Shown: positions 26,366 to 34,811 of the stretch, piece after piece
Position numbering within the stretch: the first letter of the stretch is position 1
Layout of the letters: each line of letters opens with the position of its first letter
DNA from: Paracoccaceae bacterium
GTDB lineage: Bacteria; Pseudomonadota; Alphaproteobacteria; Rhodobacterales; Rhodobacteraceae
Reading direction: 5' to 3'
Assembly (NCBI GenBank): GCA_027489355.1
Contig: JAIXZY010000020.1
Location: 1-64,000 of the forward strand
Length of the DNA: 64,000 nucleotides
Notes under the pieces: model-generated
Told to the model about the DNA's origin: nothing
What the model saw: only the letters and a program-made list of their open reading frames with translations
Database searches by the model: none
Translations under genes and position numbers: made by a program

Positions 26366-29300
26366 TCACTTGGTGATCGTGACCTCGCCCGTCTCGGTCC
26401 GCGCCCGGAAGTCGGGACGGTACATGTCCTCGACCGAGGCGGCGGCGTGGTGGAAGGTGCCGGGGCTGACCGCGCGGACGACATAGGCCAGCTTGAACGG
26501 CTGGTCCGACCGCCAGTCCACCGCCGTCAGGAAGCGGTCCTGCCGGAACTCGGAATGTGCCACGTCCTGCAGGCTGTCCAGCCACGACAGTTCCGAGGTC
26601 GAGCCCGCCGTCATCAGGTTCGGGTTGTCGATCTCGAACCCCGCCGGAAGCGGATCGCTGACCATCAACCGCGCCTCGCCATAGGCGAAGGGCTTGACCT
26701 CCAGCACCACGACCAGCCGCGTTCCCGCCGCGACGTTTTCTACCGCGACCGGGTCTCCGGCCATGGTGAAGTAGCTCCGCGTGATCGCATAGCCGTTGCC
26801 GCCCGCCGGTTCCGGCTCGGCCGGGACGCCATAGGTGGTGACGGTGACGGTGGTATCCGGCCCGTCGTTCTTCACCACGACCGGAGCGACCGCGCCTGCA
26901 TCCATCACCCGCACCAGCGGCCCATCGGCGGGTTTCCCGTCGATGGTCAACCCGTCCACCGCCGGCCGGTCCATCAGCGCGTTGGCGGCCAACAGCGTCC
27001 AGGTCGTCTCCTGCGTCGACAGGACCCCGCCATGCGTCGCGATCCGGTCGGTCAGCGCCTCGCGGTCCACCGCGTTCGACCCCGCCTCCACCGCCAGCGT
27101 CAGCAAAGCCGCCGCGTCGCGATACCGGGTGCCATAGTCCACGCGCCAGACCTGCCCCTGCTCGGGCGTATCGGCCTCCATCTTCGCGACGGCCTTGCGG
27201 AACATCGCATCCGCCCGCGCCTGGTCGCCATAGGAGGCCAGCGCCGCCCCGATCTGCCCCATCGCCAGCGGAGTCGCGAAGTCATCGCCCTTCACGTCCG
27301 CATAGTAGCGCAGGTCGCCGATCGCCGCCGCACCCTCGCGGGCCAGCACCATCAGCGCATAGGCCAGCGCCTCGCCGCCGCCATTGGTCTCGGCGCTGAA
27401 ATCAGGCGCATAGTTCACCTGGTTCCGCAGGTTCGCCAGCGCCGACTTGAACGCCACGTCCGGCACCGCGTAGCCCTGTGCCTTCGCCCGGCTCAGGAAG
27501 TCGGTCACATAGGCGTCCAGCCAGAAGTCGCCCTCGCCCGCCCCCCACAGCCCGAACCCGCCGGTCGAGCTCTGGTTCGCCAGCACGGCGACGATGGCCT
27601 CGTTGATCCGGCCCGGAAGGTCGGCATCCCCCGCCACGTCCATCACCTGCGCCACCTCGTCGAAGTACAGAAGCGGCAGCGCGCGGCTGGTCACCTGTTC
27701 GGTGCAGCCATAGGGATAGCGGTCCAGCGCCGCCAGCAGCCCGGGAGCGTTCAGCCGCGCAAGCGGCCCCACCGCCAGGGTGGCCTTGCCCGACCCCGGC
27801 ACCAGCCCGGCAAACACGTCGCCGTCGAAGGTGAAGGTCTGGCCCTGCTTCAGGTCCAGCCGGCTGATCCGCGCGACCTCGGGGTCGTTGACCTGTACCG
27901 GGACCGTGAGGGTCTTCTTCAGCACCTTCCCGTCCGGAGTCGTCAGGCTGACATCGATCGTCTGCACGCCGACCGCGCCCGCCGTCACCGGGACCTCGAA
28001 CACCGCCTTGGCCTTGTCGCCCAGATCGAAGCCCGCAGGCACCTCGCCCAGGGTCAGCCCGTTGGCCGTCACGTCCAGGCTCATCCGGCCCGACGGCCCG
28101 GTCGCATGGACCACCTCCAAGAGCAGCCGCGAGGTGTCGCCCGGCGACAGGAACCGCGGGACCGAGGCCGTCACCACCACCGGATCGCGCACCAGCACGT
28201 CGGCGCTGGCCTGCCCGACCCCGGTCTTTGACCAGGCAACGGCCATCACCTTCACCGTGCCGTTGAAGGACGGCAGGGTGAAGGACGTCCGCGCATAGCC
28301 ATCTGCGCCGACTTCCACCGGCCCGGTGAAATAGGCCACCAGCTCTTCTGTGGGGGGCGGCGCCTGCAACCGCGCCTGCGCGCCCGCATCTCCGCCCGAA
28401 CGGACCTCGCCCATCGCGCCGTTCATCCCGTCGATCAGGCGGCCATAGATGTCGCGGATGCCGACTCCCAGCCGCCGCTGGCCGAAGTAATGCGCCGAAG
28501 GATCGGGCGCCTCGAAGCCGGTCAGGTTCAGGATGCCCACGTCCACGGCGGCAATCGTGACATAAGCGGTCTCACCCGCCGCCACGCCGTCGACCTTCAC
28601 CGCGACGTCCAGCGGGCCGCGAGGCGCGGCCTCCGCCGCCATCTCGACCGTCGCCTTCAACGCCCGTGCGCCCGGATCGATCGACGCATGGGTCAGGCCC
28701 AGCGCCCGTGCCGGGTTGTGGCCCGCCGCCACGTCCATCGGCCGCAGGACCGAGGCCGTCACATAGACACCCGCGCCCCAGTCGTCCGTCACCGGGAGGG
28801 AAATCAGGTTCTCACCCTCCTTCACCTCCACGGCCTGCATGGCGACCAGGCGGTTCGACAGCACCGTCACCAGCGCCGTCCCCGCCGCGCGCGGCACGAT
28901 CCGCAGCGTCGCCGTATCGCCGGGCTTGTAGGCCGGCTTGTCCAGCGACAGCTCCAGCGTGTCGGGCGTGGCCGAGGCGTCGGCAGGCGCATACCAGCCC
29001 GCGTAGAACTCCATCGACGTGGCCGCCTTGCCGCCGTCGCGCCGCTGGACCACGATCTCGTAGGTCCCCCAGGTCACGTCCGCCGCGATCGCGACCGGGG
29101 CCGCGCCAAGGTTCGACTCTCCTTCGGCCACGACCTCGCGGCTGACCACCGGCTCCCAGCTCCAGTTGCCGTAGCTCTGGTACCACTGGTAATCATAGTT
29201 CACCCGGTTGACCGTCCATTTCACCGGCAGGCCAACCATCGCATCGTCCTGCACCGCGATGATCTGGAACCGCGCCGCGCTGCCTTCGGGCGCGACAGCA

Positions 29301-31816
29301 CCCTGGAACAGCGGCTTCACCCCGATCATCGGGTCCGCCGAGGACACCGCCTTCACCACCCGCCGTTCGACCGGGCGACCCGAGCCTTCGGCGACGCGCA
29401 CCGTGACCTGGGCTTCCAGCGGGCGGTAGGGATCGTCGATCTGCGGCAGGTAGACCGGCAGCACGGCATTGCCCTGCGCGTCGGTCTCGGCCCCGTTCAG
29501 CGATTCCATCTTGGCGCTGAAGGGCTGGTCATGCCGGCCGAAGACATACCCGGGGAAAGCCTTCAGCCCCTCGGCCGCGCGCAACAGGACCTCGCCCTCG
29601 ATCGCCAGCCCCGCACCGGGGGCACCGAACAGGTAGCGCGCGGCAATGGCCAGATCGACGCTGGAATCGCGACCGACATACAGCGGCTCGTCCGGCATGG
29701 TCAGGTCGAAGTCGATGCGCTCTGGCAGGAAGTCCTCGACCAGGAACGTCTTTGACGCCAGCGCCGCGGCTTCCAGGTCGGCATACATCGCCAGCCGCCA
29801 GACGCCGCGCGGGGCCGACCCGGCAATGGGCAGGCTGAACACATGGCCGCCCGCGCCCTGATCCTCGACCAGTTGCCGCGAGTATTCCACGCCGTCGGGA
29901 CGCGACAGCACCGCCGTCAGCGGCAGTCCTTCGACCGCGTGCTGTTCGGCATCGCGGGACAGCGCGGTCACATAGACCGTCTCGCCCGCGCGATATGCGC
30001 CGCGGTCGGTCGTGACGAACACGTCGACGGGGGGCGCAGCCTCACGCCCCTCGACCCCGCGGTCGGACAGGTCGAACTCGGGATCGGTCAGCGACAGGAA
30101 GGCGATGTCCTGCTCGCCGTCCTTCACCACGACCATCGCCGGGGCCGAGCCGCCGGTTCCCCGTGTCAGGCCCGCATCAAACCGCGCATAGCCCTGGTCG
30201 TCCGTCGTGGCCGAGCCCAAAACCGTGTTGGCCCGGTTCAGCAGTTCCACCGTGACCCCCGCCTTGGCCCCCGCCGTCCCCAGCGAGCGGACGAAGACAT
30301 GCAGCCCGTCCACCCCGCTCATCGTTGTGACGCCAAGGTCCGAGACGACGAACCACTGCCAGGCCGGGGCGATGGTGTAGGGGTCCACCCCCGGCACCTC
30401 GGCCTTCAGCGTGTAGATGCCCGCCGGCAGGCCGGCCAGCGCCTCGTCCAGCGGCAGGCGGGTGGTCACGTCCTTGTTGACCTCCTGCTTGACGGTGGCC
30501 TCGCCGCTCCACAGCTTCTCGCCGACGCCGCTGGCGAACAGCTCTTCGGAATAGACGTTGATCGGCGCGCCGAAATAATAGTCCTGGACCGACCGCAGCA
30601 GATTCCGGTCGGTGACGCGGTAAAGCGTCAGGTTCAGCTTCTCGGTGTTCACCGTCTCGACCGGCAGCGCGGCCTCGCCGGTCCTGGGCAGGACATAGCC
30701 GCGGCCGGGGAACTTCACCCCCGGCGCGCGGTCGCGGACGTATTGCGTGATCTCGACCGACTTGGCCATCGTCTGGCCATCCGCCGCCGGAAGCCCTTCG
30801 CGGAAGGTCACGCTGTAGCGCTTGCCATGCTCCAGCCCCGCCACGCAAAGCTGCCGCCAGCCGCCGTTTTCCACCGTCAGGCCGGGGTCGTTCAGCTGCA
30901 CGAAGGTCGAATAGTCAACACCCGAGGCCACCAGGTCCTCGCTGAAGGTCGCGCAGATCCGCGGCCGCGCCAGGTCGGACTGCACCAGCGTCTCGGCGAT
31001 GCGGAAGCCGTATTTCCCGATCGCATCGTCCAGAAGCGCCGCCGTATCCGTCCGCTCCTGCAAGGATTGCGCCAACCGCAGCGCGCTGACCGTATCCCGC
31101 CCGCGCCCGTTCCGCTCCAGCACATCGGCCATCGTCACCAGGATCGTGTGCCGCAGCGCCGGGTTGCCGGCGCGCAGATAGGCGTTGATCGACGAGGACA
31201 GCGCCTGGCCGAAGAAATATCCCGACTGGTTCTGATCCGCGATCCCGGCCTGCAACTGCCGCCGCGCGAACTCGCCCCAGGTCCCCGCGTCATCCGTGAG
31301 GTTCAGCGCCGCCCCGGTAAAGGCTGCCGCCCCCGCCCAGTCGCCCCGGCCCTCAGCCTCGGCCGCCGCCGCCAGATGCTCCTCGGCCGACCACGGCCCC
31401 GTGGTGTGCTGCCGCCCCAGCCCCTGCGCCTGCTCGAACGCCGGCTGGATGTCCCAGTCCGGCAGGAACGCCAGCTCCTTCCGCCGCTCCGCCGCCGCCG
31501 CCCGCACCCCGGCATCCGCCTCGATCACCACCGCCGAATAGGCCCCGGCAAAGAACGTCCCCTCGCCCGGCGCGTTTTTGACGAAGCACGCCCCCTTGTT
31601 CGCGTTGAACACATAGGCCGTGCAGCGCGCATTGGTCAGGCAGGCCCGCTCGCAGGCCTCGATCGTGGTGTCGAAGATCGACGCGACATCGCCCCCCGGC
31701 AGGTCCTGGTCCTGGGTCACGACGAATCGCCGCTCGGGAACAAGATCCTGCGCCTGCGCCAGCCCAGAGCCGCCAAGAAATGCCGCCGCGACCGCAGCTT
31801 TCAGAAACCAGCGCAT
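26366..31816 (-). CDS. Bacterial alpha-2-macroglobulin with N-terminal PAN/Apple-like domain
   Basis: This is a very large periplasmic protein (about 1816 aa), a bacterial alpha-2-macroglobulin that traps proteases to protect the envelope. A Sec signal peptide (MRWFLKAAVAAAFLGGSGLA) is followed by a PAN/Apple-like cysteine domain (ACERACLTNARCTAYVFNA). Many MG-type beta domains come next. A thioester motif GCTEQ in YPYGCTEQVTSRALPLL lies at about residue 1370, within an alpha-helical thioester domain. No lipobox cysteine follows the signal peptide, unlike the E. coli lipoprotein form. pbpC follows 49 nt downstream, suggesting linked defence and cell-wall repair. Confidence 0.94.
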   Translation of the reverse strand: MRWFLKAAVAAAFLGGSGLAQAQDLVPERRFVVTQDQDLPGGDVASIFDTTIEACERACLTNARCTAYVFNANKGACFVKNAPGEGTFFAGAYSAVVIEADAGVRAAAAERRKELAFLPDWDIQPAFEQAQGLGRQHTTGPWSAEEHLAAAAEAEGRGDWAGAAAFTGAALNLTDDAGTWGEFARRQLQAGIADQNQSGYFFGQALSSSINAYLRAGNPALRHTILVTMADVLERNGRGRDTVSALRLAQSLQERTDTAALLDDAIGKYGFRIAETLVQSDLARPRICATFSEDLVASGVDYSTFVQLNDPGLTVENGGWRQLCVAGLEHGKRYSVTFREGLPAADGQTMAKSVEITQYVRDRAPGVKFPGRGYVLPRTGEAALPVETVNTEKLNLTLYRVTDRNLLRSVQDYYFGAPINVYSEELFASGVGEKLWSGEATVKQEVNKDVTTRLPLDEALAGLPAGIYTLKAEVPGVDPYTIAPAWQWFVVSDLGVTTMSGVDGLHVFVRSLGTAGAKAGVTVELLNRANTVLGSATTDDQGYARFDAGLTRGTGGSAPAMVVVKDGEQDIAFLSLTDPEFDLSDRGVEGREAAPPVDVFVTTDRGAYRAGETVYVTALSRDAEQHAVEGLPLTAVLSRPDGVEYSRQLVEDQGAGGHVFSLPIAGSAPRGVWRLAMYADLEAAALASKTFLVEDFLPERIDFDLTMPDEPLYVGRDSSVDLAIAARYLFGAPGAGLAIEGEVLLRAAEGLKAFPGYVFGRHDQPFSAKMESLNGAETDAQGNAVLPVYLPQIDDPYRPLEAQVTVRVAEGSGRPVERRVVKAVSSADPMIGVKPLFQGAVAPEGSAARFQIIAVQDDAMVGLPVKWTVNRVNYDYQWYQSYGNWSWEPVVSREVVAEGESNLGAAPVAIAADVTWGTYEIVVQRRDGGKAATSMEFYAGWYAPADASATPDTLELSLDKPAYKPGDTATLRIVPRAAGTALVTVLSNRLVAMQAVEVKEGENLISLPVTDDWGAGVYVTASVLRPMDVAAGHNPARALGLTHASIDPGARALKATVEMAAEAAPRGPLDVAVKVDGVAAGETAYVTIAAVDVGILNLTGFEAPDPSAHYFGQRRLGVGIRDIYGRLIDGMNGAMGEVRSGGDAGAQARLQAPPPTEELVAYFTGPVEVGADGYARTSFTLPSFNGTVKVMAVAWSKTGVGQASADVLVRDPVVVTASVPRFLSPGDTSRLLLEVVHATGPSGRMSLDVTANGLTLGEVPAGFDLGDKAKAVFEVPVTAGAVGVQTIDVSLTTPDGKVLKKTLTVPVQVNDPEVARISRLDLKQGQTFTFDGDVFAGLVPGSGKATLAVGPLARLNAPGLLAALDRYPYGCTEQVTSRALPLLYFDEVAQVMDVAGDADLPGRINEAIVAVLANQSSTGGFGLWGAGEGDFWLDAYVTDFLSRAKAQGYAVPDVAFKSALANLRNQVNYAPDFSAETNGGGEALAYALMVLAREGAAAIGDLRYYADVKGDDFATPLAMGQIGAALASYGDQARADAMFRKAVAKMEADTPEQGQVWRVDYGTRYRDAAALLTLAVEAGSNAVDREALTDRIATHGGVLSTQETTWTLLAANALMDRPAVDGLTIDGKPADGPLVRVMDAGAVAPVVVKNDGPDTTVTVTTYGVPAEPEPAGGNGYAITRSYFTMAGDPVAVENVAAGTRLVVVLEVKPFAYGEARLMVSDPLPAGFEIDNPNLMTAGSTSELSWLDSLQDVAHSEFRQDRFLTAVDWRSDQPFKLAYVVRAVSPGTFHHAAASVEDMYRPDFRARTETGEVTITK

Positions 31817-31977
31817 CGAAATGCCTCCCGCAATGGATGGCCACGACTGTCGCATGGCCCCGGCCCCACAGGCAAGCTGCGAGACCCTTTCGGCGTTAAG
31901 CCTTGGTTCATTTTGATGGGCGAGGGTAGTCGCGAAAACCGGATGTCGGCCCCCCGACACCGCAGGGTCAGGTAAGC

Positions 31978-34512
31978 ATGGATCTCTCGGAACGTCTCGT
32001 GAAGGAACGGCGCGCGCGGCTTGCCGCCGAACGCCTTCTCGAACAGAAAAGCCGCGAACTTTTCGCCGCGAACGAAAAGCTGGCGATCCATGCCCGGTCC
32101 CTGTCCGACCAGATCGTCGAACAGCGCCAGGTGGTGAAGTCCGCCCTGACCGAGGCCGAGCTGCTGAAGGACCAGAACCTCCGCTTCGTCGAGGATCTGG
32201 ACCGCGCCCATACCGCCGCCGTAATGGCCGAGCGTCGGCTGTGGGACGCGATCAACACCATCCGCGACGGCTTCGCCGTGTTCGATGCCAACCTGAAACT
32301 CGCCACCGCGAACCAGGCCTTCCTCGCCTGGTTCGACGGCCAGCCCGTCGCCGCGGGCGTCCCCTACGACGACATGCTGGCGATCTTCGCCACCACCTTC
32401 ATCGACCTTGGCGATGAGCCGCTGGAGGATTTTCTTCAGCGCATGCGGGCGCGGATCGACGCCGACCGGATCGAACCCGTCACCCTGAAACTGCGGAACG
32501 GTACCTGGATCAAGCTGCAGGACCGCCGCGCGAATGATGGCGGCATCGTCACGCTTGCCATCGACATCACCGAGCAGATGCGCATCTGGGCCGCCATCGA
32601 CGTGCTGCCCGATGGTTTTGTCCTTTTCGACCGGGAGGAACGACTTTTGGCCTGCAATCAGCGTTACCGCGAAATGTTCCCCGACTCGGCCGAGGTGATG
32701 CAGCCCGGCGTGACCTTCGAGGATCTCCTCCGCAACGGGTTGAAGAACGGTCATGTCCCGGAAGCCGTCGGGCGCGAGGAAGAGTGGCTTGCCCAGCGGC
32801 TTCAGCACTTCCGGTCCGCCGACGCGATCGAGGAAAACGTGCTCGCCTCGGGCCGGGTGATCCTGGAATCCGACCATGTGACGCCAGACGGCGGCCGCGT
32901 CGGCCTCAGGACCGACATCACCGCGATGCGCGAACAGCAGGCGCAACTGGAAGCCGCCCGCAAGGCAGCCGAGGCCGCGAACCGCGCCAAGTCGGCCTTC
33001 CTTGCCAACATGAGCCATGAAATCCGCACGCCCATGAATGGCGTCGTCGGCATGGCGGAGCTTCTCTGCGACACCGCGCTGACCGAAGAACAGCGGCTCT
33101 TCGCCGAAACCATCCGCTCCTCGGGCGAGGCGCTTCTGGTCATCATCAACGACATCCTCGACTATTCCAAGATCGAGGCCGAACGCCTAACGCTGCGCCC
33201 CGAACCCTTCGACCTGGAACGCACGATCCACGAGGTGACGATGCTCCTGCAGCCCCGCGCGCGGGAAAAGGGCATCGACCTGATGATCGACTTCGACATG
33301 TTCCTGCCCACCCGCTTCGTGGGCGACCCCGGCCGGTTGCGCCAGGTGCTGACGAACCTGATCGGCAATGCGGTCAAGTTCACCGAAAAGGGCCATGTCC
33401 TGACCCGCGTCGTCGGCGTCGATTCCGAAGATGGCACGCAGACCCTGCACGTCACCGTGGAAGACACCGGGATCGGCATCGCGCCGGAATACCTCGACCA
33501 CATCTTCGGAGAGTTCAACCAGGTCGAGGATGAGCGGAACCGCAAATTCGAAGGCACCGGACTTGGCCTTGCGATCACCCGGCGGCTCATCGAACACATG
33601 GGCGGTGCGGTCTGGGTGGACAGCGATTTCGGCAAGGGCTCCAGCTTCGGCTTCCGCGTCACCCTGCCGGTTGCCGAGGATTCGGCTCCGGTCCAGGTGC
33701 CCGTCTCGGTCAAGCGCGTCCTTGCCGTGGACGACCAGTTCATCAACCGGACCATCCTGGAACGCCAGCTCACCCCCTGCGGGATCGAAGTCACCCTCTG
33801 CCGGTCTGGTGCCGAGGTCCTCGAAAGGCTGGCCGCCGACCCGGCCTATGACGTGGTCCTGACCGACCACGCCATGCCCGAGATGGACGGGGTGCAGCTC
33901 CTCGACCACATCCGCGTGGCCGGCCACAGGCTGCCGGTGATGCTCCTGTCCTCGAACCCGACCGGACTTGGCAACCTCGCTCACGATTTCGCGGCTATCC
34001 TGCAAAAGCCGATCCTGCGTTCCGACCTCTACCGGCACTTGCAGTACCTCACCGCCTCTGCCGCCGGTCAGCCCGCCGACCTGCCCCCGCTGCTTCTGAT
34101 CGAACAGCGACAGATGCGGGTGCTGGCGGCCGAGGACAACAAGACCAACCAGCTCGTCTTCCAGAAGATGGTCCGCGACATGGACATCGAGCTGCGCTTC
34201 GCCGACAACGGCCGCATCGCGGTCGAGATGTTCCAGGACTTCAAGCCCGACCTTATTTTCATGGACATCTCGATGCCCGAGATGGACGGCAAGGAAGCCG
34301 CCCGCACCCTCCGCTCGCTGGGCGCGAAGGTCCCCATCGTGGCGCTGACCGCGCACGCGATGGAGGGCGACGCCGAGGCGATCCTGGCCGCGGGGATCGA
34401 CCGGTACCTCACGAAGCCGCTGCGCAAGACCGCCATCGAAGGCGCGCTGACCGAATATCGCCCGCCGGAGGCCCGGCCTCCGGTCGCCGCCCCCGCCCAA
34501 GACGCCGCCTGA
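31978..34512 (+). CDS. Hybrid sensor histidine kinase with two receiver domains
   Basis: This is a soluble hybrid kinase of 844 aa. It opens with a coiled coil (about 1-75), followed by two PAS-like domains (about 85-205 and 205-310). The HisKA domain has ANMSHEIRTPMNGVVGMAEL with the phospho-accepting His347. An HATPase domain with DTGIGIAPEYLDHIFGEFNQ comes next. Two receiver domains follow (LAVDDQFINRT with LTDHAMPEMDG, and LAAEDNKTNQL with FMDISMPEMDG). No membrane segment is visible, so it senses a cytoplasmic signal. It is divergent from the macroglobulin gene, with 161 nt between starts. The receiver order without an Hpt domain suggests an external Hpt or regulator partner. Confidence 0.93.
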   Translation: MDLSERLVKERRARLAAERLLEQKSRELFAANEKLAIHARSLSDQIVEQRQVVKSALTEAELLKDQNLRFVEDLDRAHTAAVMAERRLWDAINTIRDGFAVFDANLKLATANQAFLAWFDGQPVAAGVPYDDMLAIFATTFIDLGDEPLEDFLQRMRARIDADRIEPVTLKLRNGTWIKLQDRRANDGGIVTLAIDITEQMRIWAAIDVLPDGFVLFDREERLLACNQRYREMFPDSAEVMQPGVTFEDLLRNGLKNGHVPEAVGREEEWLAQRLQHFRSADAIEENVLASGRVILESDHVTPDGGRVGLRTDITAMREQQAQLEAARKAAEAANRAKSAFLANMSHEIRTPMNGVVGMAELLCDTALTEEQRLFAETIRSSGEALLVIINDILDYSKIEAERLTLRPEPFDLERTIHEVTMLLQPRAREKGIDLMIDFDMFLPTRFVGDPGRLRQVLTNLIGNAVKFTEKGHVLTRVVGVDSEDGTQTLHVTVEDTGIGIAPEYLDHIFGEFNQVEDERNRKFEGTGLGLAITRRLIEHMGGAVWVDSDFGKGSSFGFRVTLPVAEDSAPVQVPVSVKRVLAVDDQFINRTILERQLTPCGIEVTLCRSGAEVLERLAADPAYDVVLTDHAMPEMDGVQLLDHIRVAGHRLPVMLLSSNPTGLGNLAHDFAAILQKPILRSDLYRHLQYLTASAAGQPADLPPLLLIEQRQMRVLAAEDNKTNQLVFQKMVRDMDIELRFADNGRIAVEMFQDFKPDLIFMDISMPEMDGKEAARTLRSLGAKVPIVALTAHAMEGDAEAILAAGIDRYLTKPLRKTAIEGALTEYRPPEARPPVAAPAQDAA

Positions 34513-34588
34513 TCACAACCGGCCGGAACCTGACCCGCTCCGCGCCTTGCCTGGTGCAGTCAGGACGGCAGGCCTGCTTGCTCTTTTC

Positions 34589-34630
34589 GAAAATACTCTC
34601 TGGGGGTCCGGGGGCCGAAGCGCCCCCGGC
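34589..34630. repeat. Dispersed intergenic repeat ('CAAATATCCTCGGGGG' family)
   Basis: GAAAATACTCTCTGGGGGTCCGGGGGCCGAAGCGCCCCCGG resembles the 4008-4050 copy in its whole second half. It continues into GGCGAGACCAAAGGCTTGCG, which is also related to sequence beside the 15.4-kb copy. It lies in the 299-nt gap between the convergent hybrid kinase and recQ genes. The remainder of that gap holds a small GTCCAC/GTGGAC palindrome at 34792-34804. Confidence 0.65.
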
Positions 34631-34811
34631 GACCGAGCCGGTTGGCCGCAGGCCAGAGGCGAGACCAAAGGCTTGCGCGGAACGCGCTCGATTCACTTGC
34701 CGCCGGCTGTCCAAGGCGCCCCGTCCCCAATCCTTTCCAGTTCCCTAACAGAAAAAGTCAAGTCATTGATTTCAATAGATGTATGACGTTTGTCCACCGT
34801 GGACAGCCGCC

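Noticed and set aside
26108-31975. Long plus-strand frames antisense to the alpha-2-macroglobulin gene
   Set aside because: They are Arg/His/Gln-rich shadows. The minus-strand protein has a signal peptide, PAN-like domain and GCTEQ thioester.
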